Shown here: in pieces, positions 33,589-42,945 of the stretch
How positions within the stretch are numbered: position 1 is the first letter of the stretch
Layout: every line of letters starts with the position of its first letter
Assembly: GCF_000017625.1 (NCBI RefSeq)
Contig: NC_009712.1
Coordinates: 62,001 to 126,000 of the forward strand
Reading direction: 5' to 3'
DNA from: Methanoregula boonei 6A8
Lineage (GTDB): Archaea; Halobacteriota; Methanomicrobia; Methanomicrobiales; Methanospirillaceae
DNA: 64,000 nt
Notes under the pieces: generated by a model
Told to the model about the DNA's origin: nothing
The model's database searches: none
What the model saw: the letters and a program-made list of their open reading frames with translations, nothing else
Translations under genes and position numbers: made by a program

Positions 33589-34877
33589 GGCACGAGGCGG
33601 TGCATGTCACGCGGGAAGAGGACGGCTTCGCGGACATTTGAGAGTCCGAGCATGGTCATAATCAGCCGTTCTGCGCCAAGACCCCATCCTGCATGGGGCG
33701 GCATCCCGTACCGGAACGGGCGCAGGTAGAATTCGAAGCTCTCGGGGTTGAGGCCCTTTTTCTTGATCTGCTGCACGAGAAGATCGTACTGGTGGACGCG
33801 CTGTGCCCCGCTGGAGAGTTCCATTCTCGGGTGCATGAGGTCGAACGCCTTGCAGATGGAGGGGTCGTCCTCGTACGGCATCGCGTAGTACGGCCGGATC
33901 TCGGTGGGCCAGTCCACAATGAAGTAGTGGGCGCCCATCTCGTCGCCGATCGCGTGCTCTGCCGCGGCAGAAATATCGTCGCCGTACTTGATCGGCTCGC
34001 CGGATTTCTTCTGGGCAATCCCGATTGCCTCGCCGTACGGCAGCCGGGTAAAGGGGGCCTTTGGCACGGCAAAATTGTCGATCTCAAGGTTTGCAATCTG
34101 GGTGCTGCAGGTCTTGTTCACGTACTCATAGGTAGTGACGATCAGGTGTTCGAGCGTCTTCATTACGTCATGGTGGTCGGCAAACGAGACCTCGATATCG
34201 ATACTGGTGGCTTCGTTGAGGTGCTTGGTGGTGTTGTGCTCCTCGGCCCGGAAGATTGGCCCGATCTCGTACACCTTCTCAAAGCCGCCGGCCATCATCA
34301 TCTGCTTATAGAGCTGCGGGCTCTGGTTGAGGAATGCTTCCTTGTCGAAGTACGCGATCGGGAAAAGCTCGGTCCCGCCCTCGGTTGCTGCGGCAACAAT
34401 CTTCGGGGTGGTGATGCTGATAAAGCCCTCTTTGTGGAGGAACTCGTTGACCGCAAAGAGCGCTGCGCTGCGGATCTGGAAGACCGCGGCCACCCGGGGG
34501 CGCCGCACATCAAGGAACCGGGCATCAAGCCGGGTATCGAGCTCTACCCCGACTTTTTCCGAGACATCAAGGGGAAGCGGAGTTTCTGCGAGGTTGATGA
34601 TCTCGAATTTGTCCGGGACAATCTCCCTGCCGCCCGGCGCTTTCTCCACTGCCTTTACCGTGCCGGCGATCCGGACCACGGACTCCCGCGAGACTTTCTT
34701 TGCGGCAAGAAGGACTTCTTCTGAGACTTTCTTTTTGGGGATGGTCACCTGGATGATCCCGGTACGGTCGCGGATCAAAAAGAACGCGAGTCCGCCAAGG
34801 TCCCTCTCCTCGTGGACCCATCCGCAGATCTCTGCATGGCCGCTTTGGGGTGTGACTGATTGTATGGGTATATGCAT
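33585..34877 (-). CDS. aspS: Aspartyl-tRNA synthetase (likely non-discriminating)
   Basis: A 430-residue class II synthetase. An N-terminal OB fold (about 1-100) precedes the catalytic domain with motif 2 ([14 protein letters not shown]) and motif 3 ([10 protein letters not shown]). It charges tRNA-Asp. The OB fold has G-W-V-H and K-A-P-G-G, the His and Pro found in archaeal enzymes that also charge tRNA-Asn, whereas strict enzymes have Trp and Lys there. Asn-tRNA would then be finished by an amidotransferase. The ATG at 34877 is preferred over a TTG one codon upstream. Confidence 0.92.
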   Translation of the reverse strand: MHIPIQSVTPQSGHAEICGWVHEERDLGGLAFFLIRDRTGIIQVTIPKKKVSEEVLLAAKKVSRESVVRIAGTVKAVEKAPGGREIVPDKFEIINLAETPLPLDVSEKVGVELDTRLDARFLDVRRPRVAAVFQIRSAALFAVNEFLHKEGFISITTPKIVAAATEGGTELFPIAYFDKEAFLNQSPQLYKQMMMAGGFEKVYEIGPIFRAEEHNTTKHLNEATSIDIEVSFADHHDVMKTLEHLIVTTYEYVNKTCSTQIANLEIDNFAVPKAPFTRLPYGEAIGIAQKKSGEPIKYGDDISAAAEHAIGDEMGAHYFIVDWPTEIRPYYAMPYEDDPSICKAFDLMHPRMELSSGAQRVHQYDLLVQQIKKKGLNPESFEFYLRPFRYGMPPHAGWGLGAERLIMTMLGLSNVREAVLFPRDMHRLVP

Positions 34878-35056
34878 CAAAATCCTAGTACAATGGTACG
34901 GGAGGGATAATGGATTTTATGGGCGGATATCCTGCGGGTGTATATCCGGCTGAATCTCATGGGGTAAACCGGGAAGAAGAAGGATATTATCCCTCTGTGA
35001 CGGGAAAAATCGTTCCACCCTTCATGTTTATCGCCCGTGCCGGAGAATAGGGTACT

Positions 35057-35566
35057 ATGTCCGACCCGTCTCCCCACGCACCCGGCCACAAGCCGGGTGG
35101 CACGGCGCCTCATGCCAAACTCCTGCTGGGCATTATAGCCGGCCTTGTGATTGTCATTGCGGTTGTCGGCCTCCTGACGTTTACAATGTCGGTCTCCACC
35201 GATACCACGGGGGTTTCGCTCCCGTTTGCGAACCATTATTCGGTCTCCCTGCCGGACGGGAATGCGGTTACGATCGGCAGCAGCCGGATCGCGGTGATGG
35301 CATACAACGATTCTGTGACAACCGACGTTGACGGCAACCGCGAGCAGCTGGCGGTCGGCCAGACCCGGGTCATCAGCCCGCGGCACGCCACGATCTCGAT
35401 ATTCGGGATCCCGATCTTTTCCGCCGACTTCCAGCTCACGCTACAGTATCTGGGCTCGTCCGGCTCGCTGGACAACTTCGACCTCACCGTAGCAAGCTCG
35501 CAGAAGATCCCGTCCTTCCTGCTCGACCGGCTGATCCCGTCATCGGTAAAAGCAACGCAGGCGTAA
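35057..35566 (+). CDS. Single-pass membrane protein of unknown function
   Basis: A 169-residue protein with a short His/Pro/Gly-rich cytoplasmic N-terminus, one transmembrane helix (about residues 21-45), and an extracellular beta-rich domain. The outer part has G-V-S-L-P-F-A-N-H-Y-S-V-S-L-P-D-G but no cysteines or catalytic motif. It stands alone between aspS and the F390 synthetase-like gene. Confidence 0.7.
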   Translation: MSDPSPHAPGHKPGGTAPHAKLLLGIIAGLVIVIAVVGLLTFTMSVSTDTTGVSLPFANHYSVSLPDGNAVTIGSSRIAVMAYNDSVTTDVDGNREQLAVGQTRVISPRHATISIFGIPIFSADFQLTLQYLGSSGSLDNFDLTVASSQKIPSFLLDRLIPSSVKATQA

Positions 35567-35675
35567 CGGGACATACCATTTCCCCCGGTTTTACTTTTTT
35601 CGCCGGGCTCCCGGGGCACCGGCAGCCGGACAATAACCTATAAAGCCTCTTTTTCTCCAATCTCTCTTATCTGCT

Positions 35676-37031
35676 ATGCCCGGCTACCACAACACCGCAA
35701 CCGAGACAATGGGCAGGGCGGACCTGGACGCCCTGATCGATGAGCGGATACGGTATACGGTGCAGTATGCAAACGAGCATTCGCCGTTTTACCGGCACTG
35801 GTTCCGGGAAAACGGCATTGATCCCGCCGGGATCCGGGTCCACGAGGACCTCCTCACCCTGCCGGTTATCACGGGAAAGACCATCCGCGAGCACCAGCCG
35901 CCGGCAACACCGGACTTCTCGTTTCTCTCCTCAGGCTGGGGCGACATATTCACCATCCAGGAGACGAGCGGGACAAGCGGAACCCCCAAGAGTTTCTTTT
36001 TGGCCTGGGATGACTGGAGGCGGTATGCGGAAAAATATTCCCGGAGTTTTGTCTCGCAGGGGCTCGGGGCCGGGGACCGGGTAGTTGTCTGTGCATCGTA
36101 CGGGATGAACGTGGGCGCAAACACCATGACCCTTGCGGCCCGGCGGATCGGCATGACCATCATCCCGTTTGGGAAATGCAGTTTTTCATCCCGGGTGATC
36201 ACCGCGTACCGCCCCACCGCGATTGTGGGCAGCGTATTCAAGCTCCTCCGGCTGGCCCGGAGACTTGAGGCCGAGGGGCTTGACCCAAAGGAAACTTCGC
36301 TCACCCGGCTGATTGTCGGGGGAGAGAGTTTTGCAGATGAGTCCCGGGAATACCTGGCCGGTGTGTGGGACTGCCCGGTGTACAACACGTACGGCAGCAC
36401 CGAGGGGACCATGTGCGGGGAGTGCACGGCAGTCTCGGGGCTCCACGTGCCCGAGGACCTTGTCCACCTTGATATGTACGATCCGCAGATGCAGGACTTT
36501 GTTTCCGATGGCAGTCCCGGGCGTGCGGTTCTTACCACCCTCCTGCCCAAGGGGGCAAAGGCCGGGATGCTCCTTCTCAATTACGATACGGAAGACACCA
36601 CAACGATCCTCTCCCGCACCACGTGCGCCTGCGGCCGGACGCATATGCGGATTACCCCCCCGCAGCGGGAGGCCGAGATCGTCCGGATCTTTGGCACCCC
36701 GGTGAACCGGGTGGACATCGAGGCCTCTGTCTTCCAGCACGGGAACATGGAGGCACTCACCGGGGAGTACGAAGCATTTGTGTACGGGGGAAGTGCCCCG
36801 GGAAAGGTCATCATCAAAACGGCTATGGAATGCCCGGACCCGGAAAAGATCGATCAGCGGCAGGTAGCCGAGACCTTTACCGCCTGCCTTACACGGCGGC
36901 GGCGCACGCTCGCACCGTTCCTTGCCGACCAGTCCCTTGTTCTCGAATTCTCGTTTGTCCGGCCCGGGGGCCTTGAGCTGCAGGTAGCAAAGGGGCGGCC
37001 CCGGCGGCTGACCGATCGCCGTACGGCATGA
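35676..37031 (+). CDS. PaaK / coenzyme F390 synthetase-type AMP ligase
   Basis: A 451-residue adenylate-forming enzyme of the phenylacetate-CoA ligase group, with T-S-G-T-S-G-T-P-K-S (about residues 98-107), Y-G-S-T-E-G-T-M-C, and a C-A-C-G-R-T-H segment. In methanogens this group includes coenzyme F390 synthetase, which attaches AMP or GMP to oxidised F420 as a signal of oxygen or hydrogen shortage. The C-terminal CoA-binding half looks intact, so a true acyl-CoA ligase role is also possible. Confidence 0.75.
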   Translation: MPGYHNTATETMGRADLDALIDERIRYTVQYANEHSPFYRHWFRENGIDPAGIRVHEDLLTLPVITGKTIREHQPPATPDFSFLSSGWGDIFTIQETSGTSGTPKSFFLAWDDWRRYAEKYSRSFVSQGLGAGDRVVVCASYGMNVGANTMTLAARRIGMTIIPFGKCSFSSRVITAYRPTAIVGSVFKLLRLARRLEAEGLDPKETSLTRLIVGGESFADESREYLAGVWDCPVYNTYGSTEGTMCGECTAVSGLHVPEDLVHLDMYDPQMQDFVSDGSPGRAVLTTLLPKGAKAGMLLLNYDTEDTTTILSRTTCACGRTHMRITPPQREAEIVRIFGTPVNRVDIEASVFQHGNMEALTGEYEAFVYGGSAPGKVIIKTAMECPDPEKIDQRQVAETFTACLTRRRRTLAPFLADQSLVLEFSFVRPGGLELQVAKGRPRRLTDRRTA

Positions 37032-37032
37032 T

Positions 37033-38103
37033 CTATCCGGTGAGCCGGTGTGCCTCTGCAACTGCCGCGGCTGCATCTTTTGCGTACCCGTCGGCCCCGA
37101 TCTGGTGCCACAGTGGCGGGTCTGTGGCAAACGGGCGGCCGCCCACAAGGATCTTTGCATGTGCCGTTGCCGGATCGGCCCGGAGCGAGCGGATCAGGTA
37201 ACTGAGTGCCGAAAGGTACGCGGGCATTGAACAGGAGAGCGCAATTACATCCGCTTTCCGGTCACGGGCCGCATGGATCAGGCTCTGTGCCGGGGTATTT
37301 GGCCCGATGTAATACGTATCCCAGCCATCCCGTTCAAAAAACCCGGCAACCATCTGCATCCCGATTGCGTGGAGATCCTGCTCTGCTGCGGCAACGATAA
37401 CGGATTTTCCCCGGGGAACCGTGGGGTGTTCTGCACGGGCGCGTTCGTTGAGCCGGAAGAGATCGGCGGCAGCGGCAGCCGAGATATAATGTTCCTCTGC
37501 TACGCTTGTCTCCTGCACCAGCCAGCGCCGCCCGGTCTCTTCTAAGACCGGGACAAGAACGCGGAGGGAGAGATCATCCGCCGAAACCCCGGAAGCTGCC
37601 GCATCGGCAAGGATCGTTGTGGCCGGTGCCCGGTCCGCTTTTACCAGCGCATCGAGATACTCCCGGGCGGTTCCTGACAGGGGATCGCGGTCATCAAAAC
37701 AGTCAGGAGGTACGATCGGTGTTTCCCGTGCAGCTGCGATTCCTTTTTTCAGGAATGCATCAGCATTGACCCGGAGATCCCCGGTCAGGTGCTCATCAAT
37801 TACTTCCCGCAGTGCGAGGAGGCTGTCCGGGAGATAGTGCGGCGAGAGGTGCCGGATAGAAAAAAAGATGCAGGCCCGCCGTACGTAATCCAGGAAAAGG
37901 GCCGGCCTGCCGGTGGACAGGGAATCCTGCAGCGCACCAAGGTGATCTGCGAGGTCTTCCTCTGCCCGGGCCAGCTGGTACGCGCTTGACTCCTTAAACA
38001 GCGCCGGGGAATCTTTCCGGAGCCGGTCAAAGGCCTCTTTTGAAAGCCCGGCCCGGTCCAGTTTAACCGGGTGGTATACCGCAAGAGGTCGCGCCTGTGA
38101 CAA
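37033..38103 (-). CDS. Corrinoid (B12)-binding protein
   Basis: A protein of about 356 residues. A helical N-terminal half precedes a B12-binding Rossmann domain with D-L-H-A-I-G-M (the D-x-H-x-x-G ligand motif) and a later G-G-R-P-F segment. Between them lies a cap-like helical segment (L-V-P-V-L-E-E-T-G-R-R-W). Similar proteins act as corrinoid partners or as sensors. The frame stays open upstream to 38319 but no ATG occurs outside the ppk2 gene. A TTG at 38103 preceded by AGGAG is the best start, so the N-terminus is uncertain. Confidence 0.78.
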   Translation of the reverse strand: MSQARPLAVYHPVKLDRAGLSKEAFDRLRKDSPALFKESSAYQLARAEEDLADHLGALQDSLSTGRPALFLDYVRRACIFFSIRHLSPHYLPDSLLALREVIDEHLTGDLRVNADAFLKKGIAAARETPIVPPDCFDDRDPLSGTAREYLDALVKADRAPATTILADAAASGVSADDLSLRVLVPVLEETGRRWLVQETSVAEEHYISAAAAADLFRLNERARAEHPTVPRGKSVIVAAAEQDLHAIGMQMVAGFFERDGWDTYYIGPNTPAQSLIHAARDRKADVIALSCSMPAYLSALSYLIRSLRADPATAHAKILVGGRPFATDPPLWHQIGADGYAKDAAAAVAEAHRLTG

Positions 38104-38230
38104 TCGTGCCCGCTCCTGATCAAGAATCCTTACGGGATCGATATTATCTTTGCCGTTCCCGGAAGCGATCCCGCAAAATAGCCCCCCGCGCGTTTGGCAT
38201 AGGGCAGGGAGGAAAAAATAGCAGGTCCGG

Positions 38231-39145
38231 TTATTCCCGCTCCAGGGCCGCCTTTGCTTTTTCGAGCTGCCGGATTTTTTCATCGGGAAAGACCGGGTAG
38301 CAAAGGTGGAGCCCCTCAATCGCCGAGGCGATCACTTCGGCAACCACGGTCCGGGCCACCCACTTGTGGTCCGCAGGAACGATAAACCACGGGGCATATT
38401 CGGTTGAGGTTGCCGAGAGCATCTCTTCGTACGCCACCTGGTACTGGTCCCAGTACTGCCGTTCTGCAATATCGGTAAAGGAGAACTTCCAGAATTTTTC
38501 CTGGTGGCTGAGCCGGTCCAGCAGCCGGCGCTTCTGTTCGTCTCTGGAGATGTGAAGGAAGAATTTCAAAACAACCGTGCCGTTACGGACCAGGTGCTTC
38601 TCAAAGGCATTGATGTCCTTGTATCTCCCCTCCCAGAACCCGGCATTTTCCGGCCCGATTGCCGCGGGGAGCGATTCCATCCGGTCGGGATGCACATGGA
38701 CAACGAGCACGTCCTCGTAGTACGAGCGGTTGAAGATGCCGATCATCCCGCGTTCGGGCAGCACTTTCTCGTACCGCCAGAGAAAATCGTGTGCGTGCTC
38801 TTCAGCACCGGGCACCTTGAACGAGTGGACTGCACAGCCCTGGGGATTGATCCCTGACATCACGTGCCGGATCGTACCGTCTTTTCCCGAGGTGTCCATT
38901 CCCTGGAGCACGATCAGGATGCTGTACTGGGCGGATGCGGCCAGGAGATCCTGCGCCCGTGCCAGTTCCTGGCGGTTTTTGTCCAGAAGGTCCTTGAGCA
39001 GCGCCTTTGCCTCATCATCGCTTTCTGCGCTGAGTTCCTTTCTTGGCACCCTTGCAGTATCGTACTTCTTAAGCCGGATCTTTTTTGTGGGATCTGCAAC
39101 AAACTGCCTGAGATATTTCCTGACCCTCGGTCCGCTGACGTCCAT
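38231..39145 (-). CDS. ppk2: Polyphosphate kinase 2
   Basis: A 304-residue PPK2-family enzyme with Walker A G-M-D-T-S-G-K-D-G (about residues 82-90), the lid-region N-R-S-Y-Y-E-D-V-L, and the second conserved segment H-I-S-R-D-E-Q-K-R-R-L. PPK2 enzymes phosphorylate nucleotides with polyphosphate or make polyphosphate from them. Length fits the one-domain form that usually phosphorylates nucleoside mono- or diphosphates. It lies upstream of the B12-binding gene on the same strand. Confidence 0.92.
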   Translation of the reverse strand: MDVSGPRVRKYLRQFVADPTKKIRLKKYDTARVPRKELSAESDDEAKALLKDLLDKNRQELARAQDLLAASAQYSILIVLQGMDTSGKDGTIRHVMSGINPQGCAVHSFKVPGAEEHAHDFLWRYEKVLPERGMIGIFNRSYYEDVLVVHVHPDRMESLPAAIGPENAGFWEGRYKDINAFEKHLVRNGTVVLKFFLHISRDEQKRRLLDRLSHQEKFWKFSFTDIAERQYWDQYQVAYEEMLSATSTEYAPWFIVPADHKWVARTVVAEVIASAIEGLHLCYPVFPDEKIRQLEKAKAALERE

Positions 39146-39193
39146 GACTGCCTCCCTTTGTCGCTGTACCTCTGATCAGCCCGGAAGAACCGG

Positions 39194-39787
39194 TCAGAAC
39201 CAGAAGTTCCTCACAAAGACCTTTGATTTTTCAGCCCGGGGTGTGTACCGGCTGAGCACCAGCGGGGCAATGATGATGGTAAAGATCGCATTTCCTGCAA
39301 ACCACGGTACGAACGCGGCCATAATACCGTTCCAGCCAATTACGCCGCCCACCGCAAGCGAGATCGAACCCCATGCGGCCGCGATGATGTTGTTGAGGAT
39401 TGCCCCAAAGAGGACAAGGTGGAAGAGATCGCGCCGGGATTCAATGGCCGCGTTTGCCTCAAAGATGCGGAATGCGGCAAGCGGAACCAGCACCATCCAG
39501 AGATTTGCAAGCGAGAGGTAGAGCGCAACCGAACCGGACATTCCGCCGAAGATACTGGCGCCAAACAGGCCCCCCACGTATGCGGCTATTGCACCGTACA
39601 TGCCAAACCAGAGCGTGAAGATCACCATGAACGCGGCGGCAAGCGCGATCACGGCAACGCCGGCGGGAAGGGTGGGGCTGATGAGATGCGATATCCCGGC
39701 AGAGACCCATGCCAGCAGCGTGTCGATGACAATGAGCCCGATCACAAGGATGAGGTACGAGTACGTCGGACGACTGACATTCTTCAT
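39194..39787 (-). CDS. Multi-pass membrane protein resembling ECF transporter S components
   Basis: A 197-residue protein with five to six hydrophobic helices and few charges. The middle segment F-G-M-Y-G-A-I-A-A-Y-V-G-G-L-F-G and the N-A-I-F-T-I-I-I-A-P-L-V-L ending resemble substrate-binding S components of energy-coupling-factor importers. No ECF ATPase or T-component genes are adjacent, so it may share a common module. The ligand is unknown. Confidence 0.55.
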   Translation of the reverse strand: MKNVSRPTYSYLILVIGLIVIDTLLAWVSAGISHLISPTLPAGVAVIALAAAFMVIFTLWFGMYGAIAAYVGGLFGASIFGGMSGSVALYLSLANLWMVLVPLAAFRIFEANAAIESRRDLFHLVLFGAILNNIIAAAWGSISLAVGGVIGWNGIMAAFVPWFAGNAIFTIIIAPLVLSRYTPRAEKSKVFVRNFWF

Positions 39788-39923
39788 GGATAACCACTAC
39801 ACCCTTATTATCATCCCGCCTACATAGAACTTATCCCCCGCGTCCCGTGGATTATTTTAAAAAACAGAGGATTTTATGGGCAGGTATCGTAACAGTAGAT
39901 AGGATCCGGGGACTTTTTCGGGC

Positions 39924-40394
39924 ATGATGGTCATTGGCATTGATCCGGGGCTTGCGCGGCTCGGCTACGGGGTGATCCGGGCGGAGCGGGGCACTGCCGT
40001 CCCCCTCTGCTACGGCTGCCTGGAGACCCGGGCCGGGGCCCGGCCGGGCGAACGCCTGCTGGAGATTTCCCGCGGCCTTGCCTCCCTGTTCGAACGCTAT
40101 CCTCCTGATGCCCTTGCAGTGGAGAAACTCTTTTTTTCAAAGAACGTCACCTCCGCAATGGGGGTAAGCGAGGTCCGGGGGATTGTCCTCCTCGCCGCTG
40201 AGGAACGGGGGATCCCGGTCACCGAATATACGCCAAACCAGGTCAAGCAGGCAGTGACCGGATCGGGCCGGGCGGACAAGGCGCAGGTGCAGCAGATGAT
40301 CACCCGCCTCCTCCGCCTCCACGAGGTACCGCAGCCGGACGATGCGGCGGACGCCCTTTCGATTGCCTTATGTCATATCCACGTCATGAGATAG
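39924..40394 (+). CDS. ruvC: Holliday junction resolvase RuvC (bacterial type)
   Basis: A 156-residue RNase H-fold nuclease. The four acidic catalytic positions are visible: Asp in G-I-D-P-G (residue 7), Glu in A-V-E-K-L-F-F, and two Asp in D-D-A-A-D-A. RuvC cuts Holliday junctions after RuvAB branch migration. It heads a ruvC-ruvA-ruvB operon with spacings of 4 bp and a 4-bp overlap. Most archaea use Hjc instead, so this looks like a bacterial import. An ATG one codon later is an alternative start. Confidence 0.93.
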   Translation: MMVIGIDPGLARLGYGVIRAERGTAVPLCYGCLETRAGARPGERLLEISRGLASLFERYPPDALAVEKLFFSKNVTSAMGVSEVRGIVLLAAEERGIPVTEYTPNQVKQAVTGSGRADKAQVQQMITRLLRLHEVPQPDDAADALSIALCHIHVMR

Positions 40395-40398
40395 TACA

Positions 40399-41004
40399 AT
40401 GATCGCGTACCTGGAGGGGACACCGGCCGCGACCGGCGACCGGTGGGTCGTGCTGGATGTCAATGGTATCGGGTACCGGGTCCATGTGCCGGAACCTGAG
40501 GTCCGTGAGATCGCGGGTGCGGGCACAAAGGTAAAACTCCACACATACATGGCAGTGCGCGAGGACGCGATTACTCTCTACGGGTTCCTGCACGAGAGCG
40601 AACTCGAACTCTTTACGGTCATTATCGGCGTCTCGGGGATCGGCCCGCAGATCGCGCTCAACATCCTTTCCCAGATCTCCCTTGAGGATTTCGTGCTTGC
40701 CATTCTTTCTGGCGATGAGAAGAGCCTTACCCGAATCTCCGGCATCGGGCCGAAAGGTGCAAAGCGGCTGATCCTCGAACTCCGGGACAAGATGAAGAAG
40801 GTGCAGGACGCAATGACCCATACACCCGCCGGCCGCCAGGATGCAACCCTTCGCGATGCGGCAAGTGCTCTTGTCTCACTCGGGTTTGCCGAAGCGGCCT
40901 CGTACGATGCGGTTGCCTCTGCCGCACGGGGACTGGCTGCGCCCACGGTCCAGGAGATCGTAAAGGCCGCGCTCCGGCTCCTCAAGGAGGGAGAGCACCG
41001 GTGA
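40399..41004 (+). CDS. ruvA: Holliday junction DNA helicase subunit RuvA
   Basis: A 201-residue protein with the three RuvA parts: an N-terminal OB fold (M-I-A-Y-L-E-G, G-I-G-Y-R-V), two helix-hairpin-helix motifs ([10 protein letters not shown] and [12 protein letters not shown]), and a C-terminal helical domain (A-L-V-S-L-G-F) that contacts RuvB. It binds the four-way junction as a tetramer. The stop overlaps ruvB by 4 bp. Confidence 0.95.
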   Translation: MIAYLEGTPAATGDRWVVLDVNGIGYRVHVPEPEVREIAGAGTKVKLHTYMAVREDAITLYGFLHESELELFTVIIGVSGIGPQIALNILSQISLEDFVLAILSGDEKSLTRISGIGPKGAKRLILELRDKMKKVQDAMTHTPAGRQDATLRDAASALVSLGFAEAASYDAVASAARGLAAPTVQEIVKAALRLLKEGEHR

Positions 41005-42008
41005 GCGAACGGGTCATCTCCCCGGAGCCGGTCCCGGATGATGCCGACGAGATCACGCTCCGCCCCTCCACGCTCGAGGCTTTTGTCGGGCAGGAGCCGG
41101 CAAAGAATGCGCTCCGGATCGCGATCGCGGCGGCCCGGAAGCGTGGCGAACCCATTGATCATATCCTCTTTGCCGGTCCGCCGGGACTCGGGAAGACCAC
41201 GCTCGCCCATATCATAGCACGGGAAATGGGGGCAGCGATCCGGACCACGACCGGCCCGGTGCTCGAAAAAACCGGTGACATGGCTGCCATTGCTACCGCG
41301 CTCCAGAACGGCGACGTGCTCTTTATCGACGAGATCCACCGGATGAACCCGGTGGTCGAAGAGATCCTGTACCCGGCCATGGAGGATTTCTTTATCGATG
41401 TGATGATCGGCGAGGGGCCCAGTGCCCGCTCGATCAAGCTTACCCTTGAACGTTTCACGCTGATCGGGGCCACAACCCGGCAGGGCCTTCTCTCCTCACC
41501 GTTCCGGGACCGGTTCGGGCTGTTAATACGCTTAAACCTGTATTCCCCGGAGGACCTGGAGAAGATCGTAACGCGGAGTGCAGAGATCCTCCGGATCCCG
41601 ATCACCCCGAAGGGAGCAGCGGTGATCGCGTCCCGGAGCCGGGGCACTCCACGGATCGCAAACCGCCTTCTCCGCCGGGTCCGGGACTATGCCGTGGTGG
41701 AAGGGGACGGGACGATCACCGCGGAGATTGCAGGGGCCGGCCTTGCCCTGCTCCAGATCGACGAGCTGGGCCTTGACGATATAGACCGGCGCATCCTCTC
41801 GGTGATTGCCGGGGATTTTGGCGGCGGGCCGGTGGGCGCAAAGACGATCGCGATCTCGGTGGGTGAAGAGGTCCGGACCATCGAGGAGGTGTACGAACCC
41901 TACCTCATCCAGATAGGGTTTGTGAAGCGCACCCCGCAGGGCCGCGAGACAACACCGGCGGCCCTTGCACACCTCAAACTGAATCACTCGCAGAAGACCC
42001 TTTTTTAA
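41001..42008 (+). CDS. ruvB: Holliday junction branch-migration ATPase RuvB
   Basis: A 335-residue AAA+ motor with Walker [10 protein letters not shown], Walker B L-F-I-D-E-I-H-R, sensor 1 in G-A-T-T-R, the arginine-finger region F-R-D-R-F-G, and a C-terminal winged helix ending in [15 protein letters not shown]. These are the bacterial RuvB hallmarks. A GTG start overlaps the ruvA stop (GTGA). T- and A-runs follow the stop. Confidence 0.95.
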   Translation: MSERVISPEPVPDDADEITLRPSTLEAFVGQEPAKNALRIAIAAARKRGEPIDHILFAGPPGLGKTTLAHIIAREMGAAIRTTTGPVLEKTGDMAAIATALQNGDVLFIDEIHRMNPVVEEILYPAMEDFFIDVMIGEGPSARSIKLTLERFTLIGATTRQGLLSSPFRDRFGLLIRLNLYSPEDLEKIVTRSAEILRIPITPKGAAVIASRSRGTPRIANRLLRRVRDYAVVEGDGTITAEIAGAGLALLQIDELGLDDIDRRILSVIAGDFGGGPVGAKTIAISVGEEVRTIEEVYEPYLIQIGFVKRTPQGRETTPAALAHLKLNHSQKTLF

Positions 42009-42068
42009 AAAAAACCTATGGCTTTTTTTTTAAATTACGGGCTTCCATGCCCGCGAAAATGGCGGGTA

Positions 42069-42728
42069 TCAGGCCGGGGACGCCCTTTTTGCGGCCCGCC
42101 GGGAATGGATATACCACATCACGATCCTCATCAGGAGCGGGAAGATCAGGTACATGTACATGGAAGAGATCGGTCCGTTTGCAAGGACAACGGCCATACC
42201 GACCAGGGCGGCAACAATGATCGGGACCCGGTCCATGACCGCATCCAGGATCCGGTCGGGATGGATAGGTCCGGTGAGAAGGGCCGGCTGCCGGATGATA
42301 TACTGCCAGTGGATAAGGAAAAGGGTGCTGAGTATCAGCATGTTTGCATGGAAGATGAGGGGCGCGATTGGGACATGCGGATAATCCCCGGAAAGGTTGG
42401 TGGAGAACGGCACCAGTACCACGAAGATCAGGATCAGGATATTGAGCCAGAGCACGATCTTGTCAACCGACCGGAGAAAATGGAAGTGTTCGTGGTGGAC
42501 GATCCAGAGGCTGGCGAGGATAAAAAAGGCGATCAGGAAGCTGAGGAACTGCGGGAACATGGAGGCCACGTACGCGGGCAGTTCGGTTGCAGCCTCGGCC
42601 TTGGGGATGGTGGGAACGCTTAAGCCAACCACAAGCAGGGTCATGGCAAAGGCAAAAACCCCGTCCACCAGTGCCTCGAGCCGGTTCTTCGAGATGAGGG
42701 TATCGCTCAGGATCTCTTCTGATTCCAT
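42069..42728 (-). CDS. TMEM175-type potassium channel family protein
   Basis: A 219-residue protein with six hydrophobic helices. The first contains N-R-L-E-A-L-V-D-G-V-F-A-F-A-M-T-L-L, the R-x-x-x-F-S-D-like signature of TMEM175 channels, with Val for the Phe and Ala-Leu changes. Helix 3 has I-V-H-H-E-H-F-H. TMEM175 homologues form tetrameric potassium channels. The ATG at 42728 has AGGAAT just upstream; the longer reading frame adds residues without family character. Confidence 0.82.
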   Translation of the reverse strand: MESEEILSDTLISKNRLEALVDGVFAFAMTLLVVGLSVPTIPKAEAATELPAYVASMFPQFLSFLIAFFILASLWIVHHEHFHFLRSVDKIVLWLNILILIFVVLVPFSTNLSGDYPHVPIAPLIFHANMLILSTLFLIHWQYIIRQPALLTGPIHPDRILDAVMDRVPIIVAALVGMAVVLANGPISSMYMYLIFPLLMRIVMWYIHSRRAAKRASPA

Positions 42729-42945
42729 GTGATTCCTTCCACTCCGGAATGGATCTTTTCTTTTTTTAGGTATTTCCCTTTGTTCCCCGGTTTCCGGTCC
42801 TCTCTTGCTGCCGGGGCGCGCTGCTCCTGCCAAGCACCTCGTCATCCGCCGGCTATTTTCAGCGAAAAGATGCAGAGAACGACCCGGTCTCTGTTGTCCG
42901 GGTTCCCGATGTGCCGGGCTGCCCCGGGGTATCTTAAAAAAAAAG

